Part shown: positions 11,013 through 20,634 of the stretch, piece after piece | Layout: each line of letters opens with the position of its first letter | How positions within the stretch are numbered: position 1 is the stretch's first letter | Source of the DNA: Arenicola marina | Lineage: Eukaryota; Annelida; Polychaeta; Arenicolidae | Length of the DNA stretch: 64,000 nt | Direction of reading: 5' to 3' | NCBI GenBank assembly: GCA_964019135.1 | Contig: OZ025248.1 | Location: 29,815,670 to 29,879,669 of the forward strand | Translations under genes and position numbers: made by a program | The notes under the pieces: model-generated | The model's input: the letters and a program-made list of their open reading frames with translations, nothing else | Told to the model about the DNA's origin: nothing | Database searches by the model: none

Positions 11013-11975
11013 TACAGCTTGACTACCCTAATTTATTTCTGTATAGCTTTTGTTTTAGCTGCATTGTTTATTTAAACCAATAAACAGGTCAAAATTACTT
11101 TATCGTGCTTGGTGTTTATTCTGGTCAAACAAAATACAATACTACCATTGAAAGTGTCGAGATATGAGCCGCACACATGGTTAGTTAGCTTTACAAATGC
11201 CAAATACATGCAGAGTAGTCATATTGACAAGATACTCGGAACGTACAATCAACTGTTAAGCGCTGTAGGGCAAGATACGCATGCATAATTTAACACCATT
11301 GAATCAGCTCAGGAAAAACGCTGTATACATGGTGCATCAAGAAAGTATTCCATATTTGCTTGAGCGTTATAGTTATTTGAAACGTTACGCATGCTCTTCA
11401 AAAGGTGTATCATACAATCTGCTCTTCTTGCTCAGATCCATCTCCTGCGACACCATTTGTGCCGAATTTCTATGAAACTTGTCGGAAATTGAGTAAAGTA
11501 TTGATATTCGTTATATGTAATAGGCTTGACGGTAAAAAGAAGACAAAATGTTACGTCACATTCACACTGATGTTTTGTAATAGAGAAAATAGCAGTAAAA
11601 GATTCCACAAATGAATCCTTAAAGTGACACATGTTAAAAATAGTGAGGCGATAGAAATAACAAACGCGGTGACGCTCAATCTCCGAAATCGATTATTTGC
11701 TGTTGAGCTAAAATTGCAATTAGTTCGAACTAATTGAATAACAATTCGAATCTCAGTGGTGGCAGTTAGAATAGTACTGTCTCTTTCCCGGGATTGTTGA
11801 GTGTCAACGGAACGGCTCCTGACACTGACATACCTCTATTTAAGGCAGACAGACCACCACCATACTTCATTGTATACTCCTAGGACTCTTTGAGAAACAA
11901 CGGGGAGTACAGTACTAAAGCAGACACGCCATAATACTACTATTCAATATCAGCTGAGCTTGGTGCAAGGCAAAG

Positions 11976-12676
11976 ATGGCACTGCTTCGACTTTGCCTCA
12001 GCCGTACTGCTGCCTGAAGCTTTGCCCATGCGGAAACAAGTCCAGGCTGGAAACTGTCACTAGCCTCAGCTCACCACAGACTAGTCGATGGAGCGGCAGT
12101 TTGATACATGAAGCCAGCAGCCATATGTACATCAACCGGATGCCGAGTTCTAAGTGGGAATCCTCCGAAGGTGGTGACAACTTGTTCGACAGTCTTCATT
12201 CCTGCCTCTCTTGCGCTGAAGAATTTGTCAGAGAGGATGGAAGAAAAGGCTGGGAGGACTTCCCTGCATTTCAAATTCCCTCCATAGACTTCGGAGACAG
12301 CGACATGATATCGTGCCGAACGAGCCTGAGGAACATGTCTACAACCTCGGACACAAGCCTCCCGCGCGAAGGAAGAACTCGTGGCGACGGTTGCGAAGAA
12401 CCAGCAGATGTACCAACAAGGCGGCACCCATCAAACACAAACAATTCTTTTGTCGACCTTCAGACTCAGTCTATAGCATTCAGACGATGTGGATCTGGAC
12501 GTAGCAGCCGCGCTCGTTATGCAGACCAAATGGAGGATGGACAGTCACATAACCCACGGCCGTCTCTGTCACCAAGGAAGAAGCGATTATTGTCGCGAAG
12601 ACTGAAACGCATGAACCGTCATTTACAACAGAATGGCGTTTCATCGCTTCAGCTACAAACCTTGGCTCTTCTGTGA
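11976..12676 (+). pseudogene. Array gene copy 8, frameshifted after the start codon
   Basis: One C is missing in codon 6 (CGACTTTGCC instead of CGACCTTTGCC). The usual ATG then gives only about 13 residues before a stop. The rest of the frame is open and well conserved (with A18P and S114C). Translation could restart at the in-frame ATG of M51, giving a product of about 183 residues without the cysteine cluster. Promoter and poly(A) signal are intact. Either a young pseudogene or an N-terminally shortened variant. Confidence 0.7.
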
Positions 12677-13640
12677 TACAGCTTGACTACCCTAATTTAT
12701 TTCTATATAGCTTTTGTTTTAGTTGCATTGTTTACTTAAACCAATAAACAGGTCAAAATTACCTTATCGTGCTTGGTGTTTATTCTGGCCAAACAAAATA
12801 CAATACTACCATTGAAAGTGTCGAGATATGAGCCGCACACATGGTTAGTTAGCTTTACAAATTGCCAAATACATGCAGAGTAGTCATATTGACAATATAC
12901 TCGGAACGTACAATCAACTGTTAAGCGCTGTAAGGCAAGATACACATGCATATTTTTACACCATTGAATCAATTCAGGAAAAACGCTGTATACATGGTGC
13001 ATCAAGAAACTATTCCAGATTTGCTTGAGCGTTGTATTTATTTGAAACGTTACGCATGCTCTACAAAAGGTGTATCATACAATCTGCTCTTCTTGCTCAG
13101 ATCCATCTCCTGCGACACCATTTGTGCCGAATTTCTATGAAACTTGTCGGAAATTGAGTAAAGTATTGATATTCGTTATATGTAATAGGCTTGACGGTAA
13201 AAAGAAGACAAAATGTTACGTCACATTCACACTGATGTTTTGTAATAGAGAAAATAGCAGTAAAAGATTCCACAAATGAATCCTTAAAGTGACACATGTT
13301 AAAAATAGTGAGGCGATAGAAATAACAAACGCGGTGACGCTCAATCTCCGAAATCGATTATTTGCTGTTGAGCTAAAATTGCAATTAGTTCGAACTAATT
13401 GAATAACAATTCGAATCTCAGTGGTGGCAGTTAGAATAGTACTGTCTCTTTTCCGGGATTGTTGAGTGTCAACGGAACTGCTCCTGACACTGACATACCT
13501 CTATTTAAGGCAGACAGACCACCACCATACTTCATTGTATACTCCTAGGACTCTTTGAGAAACAACGGGGAGTACAGTACTAAAGCAGACACGCCATAAT
13601 ACTATTATTCAATATCAGCTGAGCTTGGTGCAAGGCAAAG

Positions 13641-14341
13641 ATGGCACTGCTTCGACTTTGCCTCAGCCGTACTGCTGCCTGAAGCTTTGCGCATGCGGAA
13701 ACAAGTCCAGGCTGGAAACTGTCACTAGCCTCAGCTCACCACAGACTAGTCGATGGATCGGCAGTTTGATACATGAAGCCAGCAGCCATATGTACATCAA
13801 CCGGATGCCGACTTCTAAGTGGGAATCCTCCGAAGGTGGTGACAACTTGTTTGACAGTCTTCATTCCTGCCTCTCCTGCGCTGAAGAATTTGTCAGAGAG
13901 GATGGAAGAAAAGGCTGGGAAGACTTCCCTGCATTTCAAATTCCCTCCATAGACTTCGGAGACAGCGACATGATATCGTGCCGAACGAGCCTGAGGAACA
14001 TGTCTACAACCTCGGACACAAGCCTCCCGCGCGAAGGAAGAACTCGTGGCGACGGTTGCGAAGAACCAGCAGATGTACCAACAAGGCGGCACCCATCAAA
14101 CACAAACAATTCTTTTGTCGACCTTCAGACTCAGTCTATAGCATTCAGACGATGTGGATCTGGACGTAGCAGCCGCGCTCGTTATGCAGACCAAATGGAG
14201 GATGGACAGTCACATAACCCACGGCCGTTTCTGTCACCAAGGAAGAAGCGATTATTGTCGCGAAGACTGAAACGCATGAACCGTCATTTACAACAGAATG
14301 GCGTTTCATCGCTTCAGCTACAAACCGTGGCTCTTCTGTGA
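13641..14341 (+). pseudogene. Array gene copy 9, same frameshift as copy 8
   Basis: It shares the one-base deletion in codon 6, S114C and the leader variant CGGGGAGTAC with copy 8, so both descend from one broken unit that was duplicated. Private changes are S40I, S58T, S197F and L230V. The following spacer is longer (unit of 1,682 bp) and more diverged than those to its left. Confidence 0.7.
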
Positions 14342-15322
14342 TACAGCTTGACTACCCTAATTTATTTCTATATAGCTTTTGTTTTAGCTGCATTGTTTAC
14401 TTAAACCAATAAACAGGTCAAAATTACCTTATCGTGCTTGGTGTTTATTCTGGCCAAACAAAATACAATACTACCATTGAAAGTGTCGAGATATGAGCCG
14501 CACACATGGTTAGTTAGCTTTACAAATTGCCAAATACATGCAGAGTAGTCATATTGACAATATACTCGGAACGTACAATCAACTGTTAAGCGCTGTAAGG
14601 CAAGATACACATGCATATTTTTACACCATTGAATCAATTCAGGAAAAACGCTGTATACATGGTGCATCAAGAAACTATTCCAGATTTGTTTGAGCGTAAT
14701 AGTTATTTAAAACGTTACGCATGCTCTACAAAAGGTGTATCATACAATTTGCTCTTATTGACTATAGCTAACTGCGTCTCAGATCCGTCTCCTGCGACAT
14801 AATTTGTGCCGACTGTCTATGAAACTTGTCGGAAATCGAGTAAAGTAATGATATTCTTTATATGTAATAGGCTTGACGGTAAAAAGAAGACAAAATGTTA
14901 CGTCACGTGAACACTGATGTTTTGTAATATAGAAAATAGCAGTAAAACATTCCACAAATGAATCCTTAAAGTGACACATGTTAAAAATAGTGAGGCGATA
15001 GAAATAACAAACGCGGTGACGCTCAATCTCCGAAATCGAATATTTGCTGTTGAGCTAGAATTGCAATTAGTTCGAACTAATGGAATAACAATTCGAATCT
15101 CCGTGGTGGCAGTTAGAATAGTACTGTCTCTTTCCCGGGACTGTTCAGTGTCAACGGAACTGCTCCTGACACTGACATACCTCTATTTAAGGCAGACAGA
15201 CCACCACCATACTTCATTGTATACTCCTAGGACTCTTTGAGAAACAACGGCGAGTACAGTACTAAAGCAGACACGCCATAATACTATTATTCAATATCAG
15301 CTGAGCTTGGTGTAAGGCAAAG

Positions 15323-16024
15323 ATGGCACTACTAAGACCTTTGCCTCAGCCATACTGCTGCCTAAAGCTTTGCGCATGCGGAAACAAGTCCAGGCTGGAA
15401 ACTGTCACTAGCCTCAGCTCACCACAGACTAGTCGATGGAGCGGCAGTTTGATACATGAAGCCAGCAGCCATATGTACATCAACCGGATGCCGAGTTCTA
15501 AGTGGGAATCCTTCGAAGGTGGTGACAACTTGTTCGACAGTCTTCATTCCTGCCTCTCTTGCGCTGAAGAATTTGTCAGAGAGGATGGAAGAAAAGGCTG
15601 GGAGGACTTCCCTGCATTTCAAATTCCCTCCATAGACTTCGGAGACAGCGACATGATATCGTCCCGAACGAGCCTGAGGAACATGTCTACAACCTCGGAC
15701 ACAAGCCTCCCGCGCGAAGGAAGAACTCGTGGCGACGGTTGCGAAGAACCAGCAGATGTACCAACAAGGCGGCACCCATCAAACGCAAACAATTCTTTTG
15801 CCGACCTTCAGACTCAGTCTATAGCATTCAGACGATGTGGATCTGGACGTAGCAGCCGCGCTCGTTATGCAGACCAAATGGAGGACGGACAGTCACATAT
15901 CCCACGGCCGTCTCTGTCACCAAGGAAGAAGCGATTATTGTCGCGAAGACTGAAACGCATGAACCGTCATTTACAACAGAATGGCGTTTCATCGCTTCAG
16001 CTACAAACCGTGGCTCTTCTGTGA
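15323..16024 (+). CDS. Array gene copy 10
   Basis: An intact 233-codon copy with several changes shared with copy 11: S64F, T155A, V160A and N193I. It also has L230V like copy 9. The leader reads GTGTAAGG instead of GTGCAAGG just before the ATG. This copy marks the transition to the diverged right edge of the array. Confidence 0.75.
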   Translation: MALLRPLPQPYCCLKLCACGNKSRLETVTSLSSPQTSRWSGSLIHEASSHMYINRMPSSKWESFEGGDNLFDSLHSCLSCAEEFVREDGRKGWEDFPAFQIPSIDFGDSDMISSRTSLRNMSTTSDTSLPREGRTRGDGCEEPADVPTRRHPSNANNSFADLQTQSIAFRRCGSGRSSRARYADQMEDGQSHIPRPSLSPRKKRLLSRRLKRMNRHLQQNGVSSLQLQTVALL

Positions 16025-16917
16025 TACAGCTTGACTACCCTAATTTATTTCTGTAGAGCTTTTGTTTTAGCTGCATTGTTCATTTAAACCAATAAACAGG
16101 TCAAAATTACTTTATCGTGCTTGGTGTTTATCCTGGTCAAACAAAATACAATACTACTATTGAAAGTGTCGAGATATGAGCCTCACACATGGTTACTTTA
16201 CAAATTGCCAAATACATGCAGAGTAGTCATATTGACAATATACTCGGAACGTACAATCAACTGTTAAGGGCTGTAGGGAAAGATACACATGCATAATTTT
16301 ACACCATTGAATCAGCTCAGGAAAAACGCTGTATACATGGTGCATCAAGAAACTATTCCAAATTTGTTGAGCGTTATATTTATTTGAAACGTTACGCATG
16401 CTCTACAAAAGGTGTATCATACAATTTGCTCTTCTTGACTATAGCTAACTGCGTCTCAGATCCATCTCCTGAGACCATTTGTGCCGAATTTCTATGAAAC
16501 TTGTCGGAAATTGAGTAAAGTAATGATATTCTTTATATGTAATAGGCTTGACGGTAAAAAGAAGACAAAATGTTACGTCACATGAACACTGATGTTTTGT
16601 AATATAGAAAATAGCAGTAAAAGATTCCACAAATGAATCCTTGAAGTGACACATGTTAAAAATAGTGAGGCGATGGAAATAACAAACGCGGTGACGCTCA
16701 ATCTCCGAAATCGATTATTTGCTGTTGAGCTAAAATTGCAATTTGTTCGAACTAATTAAATAACAATTCGAATCTCGGTGGTGGCATTTAGGGTAGTACT
16801 GTCTCTTTCCCGGGATTGTTGAAAGTCAACGGAACTGCTCCTGACACTGACATACCTCTATTTAAGGCAGACAGACCACCACCATACTTCATTGTATACT
16901 CCTAGGACTCTTTGAGA

Positions 16918-17051
16918 AACAACGGCGAGTACAGTACTAAAGCAGACACGCCATAATACTATTATTCAATATCAGCTGAGCTTGGACAACGGCGAGTACA
17001 GTACTAAAGCAGACACGCCATAATACTATTATTCAATATCAGCTGAGCTTG
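16918..17051 (+). repeat. 67-bp tandem duplication in the leader of copy 11
   Basis: The leader segment from ACAACGGCGAG to GAGCTTGG is present twice in direct succession, which explains most of the extra length of unit 11. It lengthens the 5' UTR and adds no ATG. Confidence 0.9.
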
Positions 17052-17064
17052 GTGTAAGGCAAAG

Positions 17065-17766
17065 ATGGCACTGCTTCGACCTTTGCCTCAGCCATACTGC
17101 TGCCTAAAGCTTTGCGCATGCGGAAACAAGTCCAGGCTGGAAACTGTCACTAGCCTCAGCTCACCACAGACTAGTCGATGGAGCGGCAGTTTGATACATG
17201 AAGCCAGCAGCCATATGTACATCAACCGGATGCCGAGTTCTAAGTGGGAATCCTTCGAAGGTGGTGACAACTTGTTCGACAGTCTTCATTCCTGCCTCTC
17301 TTGCGCTGAAGAATTTGTCAGAGAGGATGGAAGAAAAGGCTGGGAGGACTTCCCTGCATTTCAAATTCCCTCCATAGACTTCGGAGACAGCGACATGATA
17401 TCGTCCCGAACGAGCCTGAGGAACATGTCTACAACCACGGACACAAGCCTCCCGCGCGAAGGAAGAACTCGTGGCGACGGTTGCGAAGAACCAGCAGATG
17501 TACCAACAAGGCGGCACCCATCAAACGCAAACAATTCCTTTGCCGACCTTCAGACTCAGTCTATAGCATTCAGACGATGTGGATCTGGACGTAGCAGACG
17601 CGCTCGTTATGCAGACCAAATGGAAGATGGACAGTCACATATCCCACGGCCGTCTCTGTCACCAAGGAAGAAGCGATTATTGTCGCGAAGACTGAAACGC
17701 ATGAACCGTCATTTACAACAGAATGGCGTTTCATCGCTTCAGCTACAAACCTTGGCTCTTCTGTGA
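17065..17766 (+). CDS. Array gene copy 11
   Basis: An intact copy, closest to copy 10, with private changes S125T and S178R. Its leader carries a 67-bp duplication. The poly(A) block is conserved apart from single changes. Confidence 0.75.
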   Translation: MALLRPLPQPYCCLKLCACGNKSRLETVTSLSSPQTSRWSGSLIHEASSHMYINRMPSSKWESFEGGDNLFDSLHSCLSCAEEFVREDGRKGWEDFPAFQIPSIDFGDSDMISSRTSLRNMSTTTDTSLPREGRTRGDGCEEPADVPTRRHPSNANNSFADLQTQSIAFRRCGSGRSRRARYADQMEDGQSHIPRPSLSPRKKRLLSRRLKRMNRHLQQNGVSSLQLQTLALL

Positions 17767-18748
17767 TACAGCTTGACTACCCTAATTTATTTCTGTATAG
17801 CTTTTGTTATAGGTGCATTGTTTATTTAAACCAATAAACAGGTCAACATTACTTTATCTTGCTTGGTGTTTGTTCTGGCCAAACAAAAGACAATACTACC
17901 ATTGAAAATGTCGAGATATGAGCCGCACACACGGTTAGTTAGCTCTACAAATTGCCAAATACATGCAGAGTAGTCATATTGACAATATACTCGGAACGTG
18001 CAATCAACTGTTAAGTGCTGTAGGGCAAGATACACATGCATAATTTTACACCATTGAATCAGCTCAGGAAAAACGCTGTATACATGGTGCATCAAGAAAC
18101 TATTCCAGATTTGCTTGAGCGTCATAGTTATTTGAAACGTTACGCATGCTCTGCAAAAGGTGTATCATACAGTTTGCTCTTCTTGACTATAGCTAACTGC
18201 GTCTCAGATCCGTCTCCTGCGACACAATTTGTGCCCAATTTCTATGAAACTTGTCGGCAATTGAGTAAAGTATTGATATTCTTCATATGTAATAGGCTTG
18301 ACGGTAAAAAGAAGACAAAATGTTACGTCACATGCACACTGATGTTTTTGTAATATAGTAAATAGCAGGAAAAGATTCCACAAATGAATCTTTAAAGTGA
18401 CACATGTTAAAAATAGTGAGGCGATAGAAATAACAAACGCGGTGACGCTCAAACTTTGAAGTCGATTATTTGCTGTTGAGCTAAAATCGTAAATAGGTCG
18501 AACTAATTGAATAACATTTCGAATCGCAGTGGTGGCAGTTAGAATAGTACTGTCTCTTTTCCGGGATTGTTGCGTGTCAACGGAACTGCTCCTGACACTG
18601 ACATACCTCTATTTAAGGCAGACAGACCACCACCATACTTCATTGCATACTCCTAGGACTCTTTGAGAAACAACGGCGAGTACAGTACTAAAGCAGACAC
18701 GCCATAATACTATTATTCAATATCAGCTGAGCTTGGTGTAAGGCAAAG

Positions 18749-19498
18749 ATGGCACTGCTTCGACTTTTGCCTCAGCCGTACTGCTGCCTGAAGCTTTGCG
18801 CATGCGGAAACAAGTCCAGGCTGGAAACTGTCACTAGCCTCAGCTCACCACAGACTAGTCGATGGAGCGGCAGTTTGATACATGAAGCCAGCAGCCATAT
18901 GAACATCAACCGGATGCCGAGTTCTAAGTGGGAATCCTCCGAAGGTGGTGACAACTTGTTCGACAGTCTTCATTCCTGCCTCTCTTGCGCTGAAGAATTT
19001 GTCAGAGAGGATGGAAGAAAAGGCTGGGAGGACTTCCCTGCATTTCAAATTCCCTCCATAGACTTCGGAGACAGCGACATGATATCGTCCCGAACGAGCC
19101 TGAGGAACATGTCTACAACCTCGGACACAAGCCTCCCGCGAGAAGGAAGCTCTCGTGGCGACGGTTGCGAAGAACCAGCAGATTACCAACAAGGCGGCAC
19201 CCATCAGACCCAAACAATTCTTTTGTCGACCTTCAGACAGTCTATAGCATTCAGACGATGTGGATCTGGACGTAGCAGCCGCGCTCGTTATGCAGACCAA
19301 ATGGAGGATGGACAGTTACATAACCCACGGCCGTCTATGTCACAAAGAAAGAAGCCATTATTGTCGCAAAGACGACAGGTACAATATGAAAGCACTATGT
19401 GTATTTCTCATGTAATCCCATGCATAGACATCCCGATGTACCCTTTTACACTTGTCATTTGTTGTCATGTACCTGTTGTTGACTTCGGAACGAATTAG
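18749..19498 (+). CDS. Array gene copy 12, edge copy with divergent 3' end
   Basis: The last, most diverged copy (P6L, Y52N). Near residue 145 one base is missing, and about 50 bp later two more are missing, so roughly 17 residues are read in another frame before the usual frame returns. Similarity to the other copies stops at about 19376, after LLSQRR. From there the ORF runs 40 unrelated codons into the flanking DNA, with no array-type poly(A) signal. The break point reads GACAG|GTACAA, which looks like a 5' splice site, so this copy may have an intron or be a broken edge copy. Confidence 0.5.
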   Translation: MALLRLLPQPYCCLKLCACGNKSRLETVTSLSSPQTSRWSGSLIHEASSHMNINRMPSSKWESSEGGDNLFDSLHSCLSCAEEFVREDGRKGWEDFPAFQIPSIDFGDSDMISSRTSLRNMSTTSDTSLPREGSSRGDGCEEPADYQQGGTHQTQTILLSTFRQSIAFRRCGSGRSSRARYADQMEDGQLHNPRPSMSQRKKPLLSQRRQVQYESTMCISHVIPCIDIPMYPFTLVICCHVPVVDFGTN

Positions 19499-19503
19499 CA
19501 CAA

Positions 19504-20030
19504 ATACCAATATACACCTTGATTGGCCAATAGAGACCATGATTGGCTAATAGAGACCATGATTGGCCAATAGAGACTATGATTGGCTAATAGAGACCAT
19601 GATTGGTAAATCTACACCATTATTGGCCAATAGAGATCATGATTGGTTAATATACATCATTGGCTACTAGAGACCATTATTGGCTATTTACACCATCATG
19701 GGCCAATAGAGACCATCCTTGGCCAATAGAGACCATCATTGGGTAATATACACCATCATCGGCCAAAGGAGACCATGAATGTCTAATATACACCATCATC
19801 GGCCAAAGGAGACCATGAATGTCTAATACCATGGGCCAATAGAGACCGGCCTTGGCCAATAGAGACCATCATTGGATAATATATACCATCAGTGGCCAAT
19901 TGAGACCATAATTATGCACCATCAGTGGCCCATAGGGACCATGGCTAATAAACACAATTATTGGCCAATGGACCATTATATGCTAATATATACCATCTTT
20001 GGCCAATAGATACCATGACCTTAATGGGAG
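19504..20030. repeat. CCAAT-rich minisatellite, about 20-24-bp unit
   Basis: Some 20 imperfect copies of GATTGGCCAATAGAGACCAT and variants. Many units contain ATTGGCCAAT, a palindrome with CCAAT on both strands. It fills the intergenic space between the array edge and the reelin 3' end. No coding potential is evident. Confidence 0.9.
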
Positions 20031-20090
20031 CAGTGACTTCTTATATAAAGAAAGAATCCATGGAAAACTAGGGGGGCCGAAAAGTGTCTT

Positions 20091-20152
20091 TTGACTTGCG
20101 ACTTGTCACTTACGACTTTCGATTTGTGACTGTTGACCTGTGACTTTCAACG
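20091..20152. repeat. Short degenerate GACTTGTGACTT repeat
   Basis: Six or so imperfect 10-11-bp copies (TTGACTTGCG, ACTTGTCACT, GACTTTCGAT and similar) just beyond the reelin poly(A) signal. No function is visible. Confidence 0.6.
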
Positions 20153-20195
20153 GACAAACATAACGATCCGAGAATCATATTAAGCAAATAAGATC

Positions 20196-20201
20196 TTTAT
20201 T
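20196..20201 (-). terminator. RELN: Reelin poly(A) signal
   Basis: AATAAA on the minus strand, 352 nt after the reelin stop codon. It is the only canonical signal I see between the stop and the intergenic minisatellite. It places the mRNA end near 20180, giving a 3' UTR of about 370 nt (20180-20552). Confidence 0.65.
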
Positions 20202-20552
20202 TCACTGATCAGAACGGTACAGTTGTTATATGAAGAGGTATGAGGCCCTGTAATAAAAACAGAAGAAACGCTTTCAACTCCTAACGAAGCCTCATCTCTT
20301 CAAGCCGAATATAAATGCTTCCGAGAAAGTGGAAACACTTTGTAAATACACATCTGTATGTACACAAAATAGTTCGTACAATTAAATTTTTAAGTAAGTA
20401 TCATGGCTGATAAGGAACCCTTTATATATTAAGATAGGAATATAGGCATGATAAAATTGATAATCGCGGAATCTTTTGAAAGGTATCGTCTTCATGGGTA
20501 TAGTCAACGTTAACGCTAAAACTCTTCATGTAGAGGGCGCTGTGTCCGAGAT

Positions 20553-20634
20553 TCAGAACCAACGCCGTCTGGTGGCAGATGGGGACTTATGAAGATTGTT
20601 GTGAGATGAAGAGTAGACGGATTCTGAACGAATT
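20553..20634 (-). CDS. RELN: Reelin exon w47 (C-terminal region) with stop
   Basis: Encodes [16 protein letters not shown] and [10 protein letters not shown] then TGA. It joins w46 in phase through acceptor CTTTGTAG. The position, Ser/basic composition and RRR-aromatic end correspond to the vertebrate reelin C-terminal region (ending RRRRSLRRYP), but it is several residues shorter. Downstream is a 3' UTR of about 370 nt. Confidence 0.85.

Larger units (their letters stand above)
1..19376 (+). repeat. Tandem gene array, 1.67-kb unit, 12 units
   Basis: Head-to-tail units begin at 1, 1667, 3332, 4998, 6664, 8330, 9996, 11661, 13326, 15008, 16683 and 18434. Most are 1665-1666 bp; units 9, 10 and 11 are about 1682, 1675 and 1751 bp. 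Each holds one intronless gene with its own promoter and poly(A) signal, so this is a gene cluster rather than a satellite. Units 1-8 are nearly identical, while units 9-12 diverge progressively towards the right, as expected at the edge of a homogenising array. Unit 12 loses similarity near 19376, inside the ORF. The array continues past the left edge of the window. Confidence 0.97.

Noticed and set aside
11960-12676. An extended 238-residue frame beginning MVQGKDGTAS in copies 8 and 9
   Set aside because: Its first codon is TTG and it arises only from the one-base deletion; the real ATG is at 11976 (13641 in copy 9).
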